Source of the DNA: Actinobacillus sp.
GTDB lineage: Bacteria; Pseudomonadota; Gammaproteobacteria; Enterobacterales; Pasteurellaceae
DNA: 64,000 nucleotides
Reading direction: 5' to 3'
NCBI GenBank assembly: GCA_020026155.1
Contig: JAHHQX010000009.1
Location: 1 to 64,000, forward strand
Shown here: positions 1 through 8,308 of the stretch, one piece after another
Layout of the letters: each line of letters opens with the position of its first letter
Numbering within the stretch: position 1 is the stretch's first letter
Position numbers and translations under genes: made by a program
The notes under the pieces: generated by a model
Database searches by the model: none
What the model was told of the DNA's origin: nothing
Seen by the model: the letters and a program-made list of their open reading frames with translations, nothing else

Positions 1-54
1 ACCAGTGACCCCCTCCTTGTAAGGGAGGTGCTCTCCCAACTGAGCTAATCGCCC
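1..54 (-). tRNA. tRNA-Val (anticodon TAC), cut by window start
   Basis: The sequence is identical to the complete tRNA-Val at 101-176 over the D arm, anticodon arm and variable region; the T arm and acceptor 3' side lie outside the window. The anticodon is TAC. It follows the second copy by 46 bases, so the two are one tandem transcript read leftward. Confidence 0.95.
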
Positions 55-100
55 ACTTGAGCCTAAGAAACTAAAATGAGAACACTTATTTGGAATAAAG

Positions 101-176
101 TGGTGGGCGATACCGGTCTCGAACCAGTGACCCCCTCCTTGTAAGGGAGGTGCTCTCCCAACTGAGCTAATCGCCC
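101..176 (-). tRNA. tRNA-Val (anticodon TAC)
   Basis: A complete 76-base cloverleaf with encoded CCA. The acceptor GGGCGAT pairs with ATCGCCC, the anticodon stem CTCCC/GGGAG encloses TAC, and the T loop reads TTCGAGA. It is the promoter-proximal of two tandem tRNA-Val genes. tRNA-Val genes beside gltX with tRNA-Ala on its other side is also the E. coli arrangement. Confidence 0.97.
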
Positions 177-192
177 TGCGTTGTGTGGAGGC

Positions 193-220
193 ATTATAGG
201 GATTTTTCTCTCGCCGTCAA
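193..220 (-). promoter_or_regulatory. tRNA-Val promoter
   Basis: Reading leftward: a -35 TTGACG at 220-215, a 16-base spacer and a perfect -10 TATAAT at 198-193. The first tRNA base is at 176, so the predicted leader is only about 10 bases. Confidence 0.8.
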
Positions 221-281
221 CCGCTTTTTTTTATTTTGTATCTAAGTGTCTTAAAAACAAACGTTTTTGCTATTAATTCTA

Positions 282-309
282 TTGAAATCCCCCCTATAGC
301 TCGTAAAAT
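282..309 (+). promoter_or_regulatory. gltX promoter
   Basis: TTGAAA at 282-287, 16-base spacer, TAAAAT at 304-309, about 20 bases before the gltX ribosome-binding site. It is divergent from the tRNA-Val promoter. Confidence 0.55.
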
Positions 310-338
310 GGTACAGTTTTTTTACAAAAGGATTGCTT

Positions 339-1811
339 ATGAAATTTGAACCTAAATATGTTTTCGATTTAGACCCTAATGTTAAAGTTCGTACGCGTTT
401 CGCTCCAAGCCCAACTGGCGAACTCCACGTTGGGGGTGCGAGAACTGCACTTTACTCTTGGTTATTCGCAAAAGGTCATGAAGGTGAATTCGTTTTACGT
501 ATCGAAGATACCGATTTAGAACGCTCTGACCCGCAAAAAACCGAAGGTATCTTAAAATCTATGGAATGGCTTGGTTTAGAATGGGATCATGGTCCATACT
601 ACCAAACTAAACGTTTCGATCGTTACGATGAAGTGATCGAACAAATGCTTGAAGAAGGTCTTGCATACTACTGCTTTATTTCTAAAGAAGAACTTGCTGA
701 AATTCGTGCTCAACAAGAAGCAAACAAAGAAAAACCAAAAGCACCACGTACTTATCGCGATCTGCCATTAAGCGAAGCAAAAAAACGTATTGCAGCGGGT
801 GAAAAACCGGTTGTTCGTTTCAAAAATCCATTAACAGGTTCTGTAGTTTTTGACGATGCAATTCGTGGACGCATTGAAATTAGCAATGATGAGCTAGATG
901 ACCTTATTATTCGTCGTGCTGACGGTTCCCCAACTTATAACTTCTGTGTAGTTATTGATGACTGGGAAATGGCTATTACTCACGTTGTTCGTGGTGAAGA
1001 TCATATCAACAATACCCCACGTCAAATCAATATCCTAAAAGCACTCGGCGCACCAATTCCAGTTTATGCGCACGTTTCTATGATTAATGGTGATGACGGT
1101 CGTAAATTATCTAAACGTCATGGTGCGGTAAGTGCAATGGAATACCACCGTGAAGGTTATTTACCAGAAGCACTTGTAAACTACCTCGTGCGTTTAGGCT
1201 GGGGACACGGTGATCAAGAAATCTTTAGTCGTGAAGAAATGATTAAATATTTTGAATTAAACCAAGTAAGCCACTCTGCAAGTCGTTTCATGGTAGATAA
1301 ATTACAATGGTTAAACCAACACTATATTAACAATTCTCCACGTGAAGAAGTGGCAAAAGCATTAGCATGGCACTACGCCCAAGCTGGGATTGATACTACA
1401 AATGGTCCAGCCCTCACCACTATCATCGACATGCTTGGCGAACGTAGCAAAACATTAGTTGAAATGGTAGAAAAAAGTCGTTACTTCTTCGAAGACTTCA
1501 GTGAATTTGATGAAGCAGCTGCGAAGAAAAACCTTAAAGAAGCAGCGATTGAGCCATTAAAATTAGTGAAAGAAAAACTGGCCGCTTTAAGTGCAGATAA
1601 CTGGACAAAAGAAACCACTCACCAAGCCATCCAAGATACCGCTACTGAGCTTGAAGTTGGTATGGGTAAAGTAGGTATGCCATTGCGCGTTGCTGTAACT
1701 GGATGTGGTCAATCTCCATCTATGGACGTAACATTAGAAGCAATCGGACGTGATCGCACTCTTGCTCGCATCCAACAAGCAATTGATTTTATTGAATCTA
1801 AAAATGCTTAA
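339..1811 (+). CDS. gltX: glutamyl-tRNA synthetase
   Basis: Charges tRNA-Glu with glutamate in the cytoplasm (class I synthetase). The class I signature is present as HVGG near residues 30-33 and KLSKR near 256-260, inside a full-length protein of 490 residues. I chose the ATG at 339 because AAAGGA lies six bases upstream; the frame is open back to a TTG at 333 that would sit on the ribosome-binding site. The N terminus is about 14 residues longer than in E. coli GluRS, before the usual KVRTRFAPSPTG segment. It is flanked by tRNA-Val and tRNA-Ala genes, each with its own promoter, so it is probably monocistronic. Confidence 0.98.
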   Translation: MKFEPKYVFDLDPNVKVRTRFAPSPTGELHVGGARTALYSWLFAKGHEGEFVLRIEDTDLERSDPQKTEGILKSMEWLGLEWDHGPYYQTKRFDRYDEVIEQMLEEGLAYYCFISKEELAEIRAQQEANKEKPKAPRTYRDLPLSEAKKRIAAGEKPVVRFKNPLTGSVVFDDAIRGRIEISNDELDDLIIRRADGSPTYNFCVVIDDWEMAITHVVRGEDHINNTPRQINILKALGAPIPVYAHVSMINGDDGRKLSKRHGAVSAMEYHREGYLPEALVNYLVRLGWGHGDQEIFSREEMIKYFELNQVSHSASRFMVDKLQWLNQHYINNSPREEVAKALAWHYAQAGIDTTNGPALTTIIDMLGERSKTLVEMVEKSRYFFEDFSEFDEAAAKKNLKEAAIEPLKLVKEKLAALSADNWTKETTHQAIQDTATELEVGMGKVGMPLRVAVTGCGQSPSMDVTLEAIGRDRTLARIQQAIDFIESKNA

Positions 1812-1848
1812 TATTCAGTCAATTATTTGATTTTTAACAAGAATAAGA

Positions 1849-1877
1849 TTGACAAATTTTTGGGCGAGTTTTATGAT
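1849..1877 (+). promoter_or_regulatory. tRNA-Ala promoter, stable-RNA type
   Basis: A perfect -35 TTGACA (1849-1854), a 17-base spacer and -10 TATGAT (1872-1877), followed by a GC-rich discriminator CTCGCCC. A GC-rich discriminator is typical of stringently controlled tRNA promoters. GGGCGAG and CTCGCCC also form an inverted repeat around the -10. Confidence 0.85.
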
Positions 1878-1892
1878 CTCGCCCATACTATC

Positions 1893-1968
<76 letters not shown>

Positions 1969-1977
1969 TTTTCCAAT

Positions 1978-2002
1978 TCTCGCTTTATGCGAGATTTTTT
2001 TT
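1978..2002 (+). terminator. Rho-independent terminator of tRNA-Ala
   Basis: Stem TCTCGC/GCGAGA with loop TTTAT, then eight T residues, ten bases after the tRNA CCA end. Confidence 0.9.
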
Positions 2003-2032
2003 ATCTAAATTTTACTCAATCTCAGATAAAAA

Positions 2033-2061
2033 AATAACGCTACTCAATAAGTAGCGCTATT
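2033..2061 (-). terminator. Terminator of metJ
   Basis: Reading leftward: a hairpin of AATAGCGCTACT with AGTAGCGTTATT around TATTG, then a run of T. It begins 38 bases after the metJ stop, so the shortened metJ still has a clean transcript end. Confidence 0.8.
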
Positions 2062-2098
2062 CGTATAAATTCTTATGAAAATAGTGGCGTAATTAACA

Positions 2099-2341
2099 CT
2101 AATCCTTCTTTAATTCTTCATCTGTAGGAAGTGGCTGACCAGTAAAAGCATGTAAAAATGCTTCACACAACAATTCGCTGTTCGTTGCATGTTTTAAATT
2201 CCCTACTTGACGACGAGTACGTTCATTAGTCAATATTTCTAATACTTTTAATGGAATTGAAACCGTAATTTTTTTTACTTGTTCACTTTTTTTTCCATGT
2301 TCAGCATAGGGACTAATGTATTCGCCATTCCACTCAGCCAT
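2099..2341 (-). CDS. metJ: Methionine repressor MetJ, C-terminally truncated
   Basis: MetJ binds met boxes with S-adenosylmethionine as corepressor and represses methionine synthesis genes. Residues 1-75 match the family almost throughout: the KKITVSIP beta-ribbon that contacts DNA, then TNERTRRQ and ATNSELLCEAFLHAF, which build the dimer core and corepressor site. The protein stops at residue 80 after TDEELKKD, whereas E. coli and H. influenzae MetJ have about 105 residues. The missing part corresponds to the C-terminal helix segment (family sequence EIPE..K..MRE). No remnant of it appears in the next 60 bases in any frame, so this is a 3' loss rather than a simple frameshift. The start has AAGGA six bases upstream. 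Whether the short form still represses is unknown. Confidence 0.9.
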   Translation of the reverse strand: MAEWNGEYISPYAEHGKKSEQVKKITVSIPLKVLEILTNERTRRQVGNLKHATNSELLCEAFLHAFTGQPLPTDEELKKD

Positions 2342-2384
2342 AAAAAATCCTTAATTGTTAAATTACGCATTGTCTTGTGGCAAT

Positions 2385-2432
2385 ATTTTACTGGAAAACG
2401 ACTATTGTCGCAATCTAGCCATCTAGACTTTT
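2385..2432 (-). promoter_or_regulatory. metJ promoter with tandem met boxes
   Basis: Reading leftward, -35 TTGCGA (2413-2408), 17-base spacer and -10 TAAAAT (2390-2385). Directly upstream and overlapping the -35 are three tandem 8-mers, AAAAGTCT, AGATGGCT and AGATTGCG, which match the met box AGACGTCT at 6, 6 and 4 of 8 positions. metJ is autoregulated in enteric bacteria, so this is probably the MetJ operator. Confidence 0.65.
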
Positions 2433-2438
2433 AATTGA

Positions 2439-3326
2439 TTAAAATCCTGCAACAAGCTCTTTAAGATAATTTTTAAATTCATCCCCAAGTTTATCGTGAT
2501 GAATACCATACTCTACAAAAGCTTGCATATAGCCTAATTTATTTCCGCAATCAAAGGTAGCACCTTTCATGCAAAACGCTTCAACAGGTTCTTTCTCAAT
2601 TAACATATCAATCGCATCCGTCAATTGAATTTCATCGCCCACACCTACTGGTGTTTTTGCAAGGAGTTCCCAAATATTTTCAGAGAAAACATAACGCCCA
2701 ACGACCGCCAAGTTAGAAGGCGCGTCCTCAATACTTGGTTTTTCAACAATATTTACAATTTTAGCGCTTTCGCCTTCATGTAAATCTTTTCCTGCACAGT
2801 CAACAACCCCGTAAGAACTTACATCTTCAGGTGCAACTGGAGCCACCATAATTTGGCTCATTTTCGTTTCTTCAAAGCGTTTAATCATTGCAGAGAGATT
2901 TTCTGTTTGCTGATTCGCCGTAAAATCGGCTAATAGCACATCTGGCAATACCACAGCAAATGGATTATTTCCAACGAGTGGCAATCCACATAACACCGCA
3001 TGCCCAAGCCCTTTTGCATTTCCTTGACGAACATGCATGATGGTCACATCTTTAGGACAAATGGAGCGTACCTCTTCCAGCAATTGTCGTTTAACACGTT
3101 TTTCAAGCATCGTTTCTAATTCAAATGATGTATCAAAATGGTTTTCTATTGCATTTTTAGAGGAGTGTGTAACAAGAATAATTTCTTTAATGCCCGCAGC
3201 AATACATTCATTCACAACATATTGAATTAATGGTTTATCAACCAATGTCAGCATTTCTTTTGGAATAGCTTTTGTTGCGGGTAACATTCTTGTACCCAAG
3301 CCTGCAACGGGAATAATCGCTTTCAT
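2439..3326 (-). CDS. galU: UTP-glucose-1-phosphate uridylyltransferase
   Basis: Makes UDP-glucose from UTP and glucose 1-phosphate for lipooligosaccharide and capsule sugars and galactose metabolism. The 295-residue protein has the nucleotidyltransferase signature GLGTRMLPATKAIPKEML at about residues 9-26, the metal-site segment VVLPDVLL near 124 and IVEKPS near 191. Length is typical. AAGGA lies upstream of the ATG. The gene is separated from csrA by 227 bases and followed by the metJ promoter, so it is probably its own unit. Confidence 0.97.
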   Translation of the reverse strand: MKAIIPVAGLGTRMLPATKAIPKEMLTLVDKPLIQYVVNECIAAGIKEIILVTHSSKNAIENHFDTSFELETMLEKRVKRQLLEEVRSICPKDVTIMHVRQGNAKGLGHAVLCGLPLVGNNPFAVVLPDVLLADFTANQQTENLSAMIKRFEETKMSQIMVAPVAPEDVSSYGVVDCAGKDLHEGESAKIVNIVEKPSIEDAPSNLAVVGRYVFSENIWELLAKTPVGVGDEIQLTDAIDMLIEKEPVEAFCMKGATFDCGNKLGYMQAFVEYGIHHDKLGDEFKNYLKELVAGF

Positions 3327-3455
3327 AGTTTTTCCTTAATTTAAACAACGATACTTTTCTTAAGTTATCTAACAAAATGCGTATTATTGTAACAGAAATC
3401 CTTTATCTTGGTACGATAAATATACGTATCCATTCGAGATAATAACCTCTCAAGG

Positions 3456-3477
3456 CTATCTCTTAAAAAAGAGATAG
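3456..3477. repeat. Inverted repeat between csrA and galU
   Basis: CTATCTC and GAGATAG with two extra T-A pairs around an AAAA loop. Another GAGATAA/TTATCTC copy lies just to the left (3436-3443) and could pair alternatively. No T run follows on either strand, so it is not an obvious terminator; it could be the end of the csrA transcript or a galU leader element. Confidence 0.4.
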
Positions 3478-3482
3478 GCACA

Positions 3483-3542
3483 CTAATATCCATATGTTTC
3501 TTCAACAAATGAATTTACATCACGCACGGTGTCAAAATCCAC
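3483..3542 (-). CDS. Possible very small ORF downstream of csrA
   Basis: Immediately after csrA on the same strand there is an open frame of 19 codons from a GTG (two TTG codons precede it), ending TAG. The peptide starts VDFDTVRDVNSF and ends VEETYGY, which looks more protein-like than random AT-rich sequence. I recognise no family. It could be the tail of a decayed gene, a real small protein or chance. Confidence 0.2.
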   Translation of the reverse strand: MDFDTVRDVNSFVEETYGY

Positions 3543-3553
3543 CAACAATTTCT

Positions 3554-3745
3554 TTATTCTGATTTATGTGCTTCAGATTCTTTTTGTTGCTGAATTTTTG
3601 CATATAATTCTTCGCGATAAATTTCTGTTTCCTTAGGTGCCTCAATACCTAATTTCACATTACATCCTGATACGCCCAACACTGTAACGATGATGTTATC
3701 ACCGATAAGAAAGCGTTCTCCGACTCTTCTTGATAATATAAGCAT
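3554..3745 (-). CDS. csrA: Carbon storage regulator CsrA
   Basis: A small dimeric RNA-binding protein that recognises GGA motifs in hairpin loops of mRNA leaders and changes translation or stability. The 63-residue sequence starts MLILSRRVGERFLIGD and has the conserved GVKLGIEAPKE-like core (here CNVKLGIEAPKE near residues 29-40) and the IYREEL segment; length is normal. Placement directly after alaS is the standard gammaproteobacterial order. The start is preceded by GAAGGAAC. Confidence 0.97.
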   Translation of the reverse strand: MLILSRRVGERFLIGDNIIVTVLGVSGCNVKLGIEAPKETEIYREELYAKIQQQKESEAHKSE

Positions 3746-3790
3746 TATTGTTCCTTCTTTATAAATAGATTTTTATTCAAATATACTTGT

Positions 3791-3870
3791 TTGTTTTTAT
3801 TATAAAAACAAGCTCACATTCTAACGATTGTTCAAAAAAAAACACTGAGCAAAAGTTAAAAATGTGAGCT
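3791..3870. repeat. Two inverted repeats in the csrA leader region
   Basis: A perfect 10-base inverted repeat, AGCTCACATT (3811-3820) and AATGTGAGCT (3861-3870), encloses 40 bases. An AT-rich hairpin TTGTTTTTA/TAAAAACAA lies at 3791-3811 and abuts it. Both lie between alaS and csrA and would be in a readthrough transcript or the csrA leader. Function is unknown. Confidence 0.4.
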
Positions 3871-3889
3871 AGAACACAAATTTTATTTT

Positions 3890-6514
3890 TTAAAGATGAT
3901 TAGCAAGCCATTCTTTTGCAATTTCTAGAGCTTTAGCAATATGTTGTGGTTCACTACCGCCAGCCATCGCCATATCTGGACGACCGCCACCTTTACCACC
4001 TACTGCCTGTGCCATAAGATTGACTAACTCGCCAGCTTTAACTTTTGCGGTTAAATCTTTTGTTACACCTACAACAAGATTTACTTTATCTTCATTTGCT
4101 GAAGCTAAAACAACGATTCCTGAACCAAGTTGATTTTTAAGATCATCAACCATAGTACGTAATGCTTTAGTATCCATGCCATCAAGCTGTTTGATAATTA
4201 CAGCGTGACCTTGCATTTGTTCTGCTTGTTTTGCTAAATCAGCCCCTGCTTGTAACGCAAGTTTTTGTTGGAGCATTTGTAGCTCTTTTTCAGCTTTTTT
4301 CGCTTTATCTTGTAAGTTTTGGATTTTTTCTACTAAACTTGCTGCATCGGCTTTTAATAAGTCTGCACTTTGTGCGATAACAGCTTGTTGTTGATGTAGC
4401 CAATCCATTGCACCTTGACCTGTTACGGCTTCAATACGACGCACACCTGCAGCGATTGCACCTTCTGAAACGATTTTGAATAAACCAATATCGCCAGTGT
4501 GTTTTGCATGTACCCCACCACAAAGTTCAATAGAGAAATCACCCATCGTTAATACGCGCACGTTATCGGCATATTTTTCACCGAATAATGCCATTGCGCC
4601 TTTATCTTTAGCTGCATCAATGTCCATTTCTTCAGTAACAATCGTGTTATTTTGACGGATTTGTGCATTCACAAGATTTTCAATTTCAACTAATTTATCT
4701 GCTGAAATCGCTTCAGGTTGTACAAAGTCAAAACGTAAACCATTTGCAGATACTAAAGAGCCTTTTTGTGTAACATGTGTTCCCAATACTTGACGTAAAG
4801 CTGCGTGGAGTAAATGCGTTGCCGAGTGGTTAATTGCAGTACGTTGACGACGTTCAGCATCAACAACAGCCACAACTTGATCACCTACTTTTAAAGTGCC
4901 TTGTGCCACTGTACCAATATGACCAAATACTTGTCCATATTTTTGTGTATCTTCTACGTTAAATACTGCATCACCTACGAATAATTCACCGCTATCCCCT
5001 ACTTGACCACCTGATTCTGCGTAGAATGGCGTGTTATCAAGTACGATAACCGCTTTTTCGCCCGCATTAACAGTTTCTACTTCTTTACCGTCTACAAATA
5101 AAGCTAAGATTTTTCCTTCTGCTTTATCTTGAGTATAACCATGGAAATGAGTTTGGGCATCCATGCGAATTACACTGTTGTAGTCCATACCGAAGTTACT
5201 TGCAGATTGAGCACGTTGACGTTGTTCATTCATTGCTTTATCGAAACCTTCTTCATCAATTTCGATACCACGTTCACGACATACGTCTGCGGTTAAATCA
5301 AGTGGGAAACCATACGTATCATAAAGTTTGAAGGCAACATCGCCAGATAATTTATTGTTTTCTACTTGAGCAAGTGCTTCATCTAATAGTGTTAGACCAC
5401 GATCTAAAGTACGAGAGAATTGTTCTTCTTCACGTTTTAATAAAGTCACGATATTTTCTTTATTTGCTTCGATAATATCGCCAGCTTGATCCATCACTTG
5501 AATAAGTGTTGGGACAAGTTTGTGGAAGAATGGTGATTGTGCACCTAAAAGATGTCCATGACGAACTGCACGGCGAATAATTCGACGTAATACATAGCCA
5601 CGACCTTCATTTGAAGGAACTACCCCATCCGCGATTAAGTATGCACAAGAACGAATATGATCCGCAATTACGCGTAATGATTTATTTTCAAGATCTTTTG
5701 TTCCAGTTAATTCTGCAACAGCCGCGATGAGTGTTTTGAAAATATCAATATCGTAGTTAGAGTCAACATGTTGCATTACCGCGGCAATACGTTCTAACCC
5801 CATACCTGTATCTACAGATGGTTTTGGTAATTTTTCCATCGTACCATCTGCAAGGCGGTTGAATTGCATAAATACGATATTCCAGATCTCAATATAGCGA
5901 TCCCCATCTTCTTCCGGAGATCCTGGTACACCACCCCAAATATGTTCACCGTGATCATAGAAAATTTCAGTACAAGGACCACAAGGACCAGTATCACCCA
6001 TTTGCCAGAAGTTATCTGATGCATAAGGTGCGCCTTTATTATCACCAATACGGATAATACGTTCTGCTGGAATACCTACTTCATTTTTCCAAATGCCATA
6101 TGCTTCATCATCTTGCTCATAAACTGTTACCCAAAGTTTTTCTTTTGGTAAACCAAGCCATTTTGGTGATGTTAAAAATTCCCATGCAAAGTTAATTGCA
6201 TCATGTTTGAAATAATCACCAAAACTGAAGTTACCTAGCATTTCAAAGAATGTGTGGTGACGCGCTGTATAACCTACGTTTTCAAGATCGTTATGTTTAC
6301 CACCCGCACGTACGCAACGTTGAGAGGTGGTTGCACGAGAATAAGGACGTTTGTCCATTCCTAAAAAAACGTCTTTAAATTGATTCATCCCCGCATTAGT
6401 AAAAAGTAAAGTAGGATCGTTGTGCGGAACAAGTGAACTACTATCTACAATTTTGTGCCCTTTTTCTTCAAAAAAATGAAGATAATCATGACGAATTTGA
6501 GCAGTGCTTTTCAT
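3890..6514 (-). CDS. alaS: alanyl-tRNA synthetase
   Basis: Charges tRNA-Ala (class II synthetase) and edits mischarged Ser and Gly. The order is catalytic core (SSSLVPHNDPTLLFTNAGMNQFK near residues 24-46), tRNA-recognition domain, editing domain with HSATHLL near 560 and CGGVHAKH near 660, then the C-terminal DHHA1 domain ending in the glycine-rich GGKGGGRPDMA. Length 874 is typical. csrA follows in the same direction. Confidence 0.98.
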   Translation of the reverse strand: MKSTAQIRHDYLHFFEEKGHKIVDSSSLVPHNDPTLLFTNAGMNQFKDVFLGMDKRPYSRATTSQRCVRAGGKHNDLENVGYTARHHTFFEMLGNFSFGDYFKHDAINFAWEFLTSPKWLGLPKEKLWVTVYEQDDEAYGIWKNEVGIPAERIIRIGDNKGAPYASDNFWQMGDTGPCGPCTEIFYDHGEHIWGGVPGSPEEDGDRYIEIWNIVFMQFNRLADGTMEKLPKPSVDTGMGLERIAAVMQHVDSNYDIDIFKTLIAAVAELTGTKDLENKSLRVIADHIRSCAYLIADGVVPSNEGRGYVLRRIIRRAVRHGHLLGAQSPFFHKLVPTLIQVMDQAGDIIEANKENIVTLLKREEEQFSRTLDRGLTLLDEALAQVENNKLSGDVAFKLYDTYGFPLDLTADVCRERGIEIDEEGFDKAMNEQRQRAQSASNFGMDYNSVIRMDAQTHFHGYTQDKAEGKILALFVDGKEVETVNAGEKAVIVLDNTPFYAESGGQVGDSGELFVGDAVFNVEDTQKYGQVFGHIGTVAQGTLKVGDQVVAVVDAERRQRTAINHSATHLLHAALRQVLGTHVTQKGSLVSANGLRFDFVQPEAISADKLVEIENLVNAQIRQNNTIVTEEMDIDAAKDKGAMALFGEKYADNVRVLTMGDFSIELCGGVHAKHTGDIGLFKIVSEGAIAAGVRRIEAVTGQGAMDWLHQQQAVIAQSADLLKADAASLVEKIQNLQDKAKKAEKELQMLQQKLALQAGADLAKQAEQMQGHAVIIKQLDGMDTKALRTMVDDLKNQLGSGIVVLASANEDKVNLVVGVTKDLTAKVKAGELVNLMAQAVGGKGGGRPDMAMAGGSEPQHIAKALEIAKEWLANHL

Positions 6515-6585
6515 TATTAAACTTTCCTTTAGAAGAGAAAATGTTAGAGAATTGAGCCGATCATTTTGGCATATTTTTGATAGAT

Positions 6586-6620
6586 TATGAAAATATTTTT
6601 TGGAAAATCAAGGCGTGATC
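6586..6620. repeat. Dispersed GGCGTG repeat, half copy
   Basis: Right-hand arm only, with GGAAAATCAAGGCGTGAT after an AT stretch. It lies upstream of alaS. It is one of at least eight related copies in the window. Confidence 0.5.
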
Positions 6621-6683
6621 GTAGGAATCTTTTTAAATAAAAATTAAGGCTATCTAAATAGCCTTAATTCACTTTATAAAAAC

Positions 6684-8225
6684 TTAATATAAATCTTTAT
6701 GATAGCGTTCCGTACTAACTAAATCATATAGCCATTGCTGGCTTTGTGCATCGTCTAAATTTCCATATTTTTTTGCCATTTCTAAAAAGACCTCATCAAT
6801 CGGTTTTCCGAGATTTGCTTTACTTCCACAAACATAGATATGTGCACCTTTTTGGAATAATTCCCATAATTGGGGCATTTGTTGATGAAGAATATGTTGT
6901 ACATAAATTTTTTCATCTTGATCACGTGAAAAAGCCGTATGTAATGAAGTTAGACGTTTTTCTTGCAAATAGTGTTCTAGTAAATTTTGATAGAGGAAAT
7001 CTTTAGCCTTATAGCGCTCACCAAAGAATAAATGCATTTCTCCTTGTCTATCCGATTGTAAAAATCCAAGATAAGGCGCAATCCCAGTACCCGCTCCAAT
7101 CATAATAACAGGCACCGTTTCGTCTTTTGGCAAATGGAAATGCGCATTCGCACGCACGTAGACATCCACGTCATCACCTTCTTTTGTGTGACATAAAAAA
7201 CCGCTAGCAGTACCATGATATTCTACTTCATTAAGATGATACTGCACTTCACGCACACATAAACGCACATAGTCACTACTTACCTGACCATCGGAAGCAA
7301 TAGAATATGCACGTGGCAATTTATCGGGAAGCATTGAAGTAATTTCAGCTACACTTACCTGATTTTTATCGCAAAAATCAATTAAAACATCGGCGATATC
7401 TCGTCCATAGATGTATTGATTAAATTCTTTTGCCGCACTAATTTTCGTTAAGGCTTTTAAGGTTTCATTATTTGTTTTTTTGGCCAATGCTCGGAAAAGT
7501 GACTTACTTAATAAACGCAATTCTTTTTGATGTAATAATTCAAGCTCTTTTTCGGTTAGATGTCCATAAAAATCATGGATACGCTTTAATGTTGTCATAT
7601 TTGTTGGCGGAACAAGATAGAGCAAATCACCTGCGTCATAGCACATGTTGCTACCACGAATATCAATCTCAATGTCATACACTGGAAATTCTCCTTGATT
7701 GACTCGTGTTATTTTGGCAATTTTTCCTTTAAAAGTTTGGTTGGCACCATAAGCTTTGACCTGTAAATTTAGTTCAGTTAACGCCGATTTTTCCCCTTTA
7801 AAATATGCAGTTACTGCATGTAACCATTTTTTAAAGAACTCACGATAACTGGTATCCGCATCCACACGATTTGCAATACGGGTTGCACCTAGAGTAGCTA
7901 ATTTATTATCAAGATCTTTTGTGAAACCACAGAATTTAGGATAAGAAACATCCCCTAATCCAAAAACAGCATATTGACATGCCAATTTTGAACATTCCTG
8001 TAGAGATTCATAGAATTTTGTTGCATTCCCTGGAGCTTCCCCATCACCAAAGTTACTTGTAACAATAAATAAAACATCATCATTTTGTAACGTATTTAAC
8101 GCAATATCATTAAGCGCAGATAATTGAGGGTCTAAATTCAACTCACTAAGATGTTGCGCTAATGTTTTCGCTAAATTCTCTGCATTTCCGGTTTCAGAAC
8201 CGTAACCAATATAAATAGTCGCCAT
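6684..8225 (-). CDS. Diflavin reductase (CysJ/cytochrome P450-reductase type)
   Basis: An NADPH-dependent FAD/FMN reductase of 513 residues that would pass electrons from NADPH through FAD and FMN to an unknown protein acceptor. It has an N-terminal flavodoxin domain (YGSETGNAE near residue 8, TSNFGDGEAPGNA near 57, FGLGDVSYPKFC near 89), an FAD domain with PRAYSIAS near 310, and an NADP domain with GAGTGIAPYLGFLQ near 378, YVCGSKANLG near 460 and a CysJ-like aromatic C terminus. It is shorter than E. coli CysJ (599), mainly in the connecting region, and no cysI hemoprotein gene is nearby. The PAS gene 83 bases upstream on the same strand, behind an NsrR-type operator, suggests a role in the nitric-oxide response rather than sulfite reduction. 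The acceptor cannot be named. Confidence 0.85.
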   Translation of the reverse strand: MATIYIGYGSETGNAENLAKTLAQHLSELNLDPQLSALNDIALNTLQNDDVLFIVTSNFGDGEAPGNATKFYESLQECSKLACQYAVFGLGDVSYPKFCGFTKDLDNKLATLGATRIANRVDADTSYREFFKKWLHAVTAYFKGEKSALTELNLQVKAYGANQTFKGKIAKITRVNQGEFPVYDIEIDIRGSNMCYDAGDLLYLVPPTNMTTLKRIHDFYGHLTEKELELLHQKELRLLSKSLFRALAKKTNNETLKALTKISAAKEFNQYIYGRDIADVLIDFCDKNQVSVAEITSMLPDKLPRAYSIASDGQVSSDYVRLCVREVQYHLNEVEYHGTASGFLCHTKEGDDVDVYVRANAHFHLPKDETVPVIMIGAGTGIAPYLGFLQSDRQGEMHLFFGERYKAKDFLYQNLLEHYLQEKRLTSLHTAFSRDQDEKIYVQHILHQQMPQLWELFQKGAHIYVCGSKANLGKPIDEVFLEMAKKYGNLDDAQSQQWLYDLVSTERYHKDLY

Positions 8226-8244
8226 AGTATTTCACCCACAAATA

Positions 8245-8270
8245 AATAATGGGTACGAATACCCATTATT
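8245..8270 (-). other. Hairpin between PAS and diflavin genes
   Basis: A perfect 11-base-pair stem (AATAATGGGTA with TACCCATTATT) capped by TTCG on the transcribed strand, lying 20 bases before the diflavin start. No T run follows, so a pause or RNA-stability element is more likely than a full terminator. It could set the expression ratio of the two genes. Confidence 0.6.
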
Positions 8271-8308
8271 TTATTAATTATGATTGCATAAAGTCCCTAA
8301 CAATTTAC

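Noticed and set aside
6684..8225. Calling this gene cysJ (sulfite reductase)
   Set aside because: No cysI or other sulfate-assimilation gene is nearby, the protein is shorter, and the NsrR context points elsewhere.
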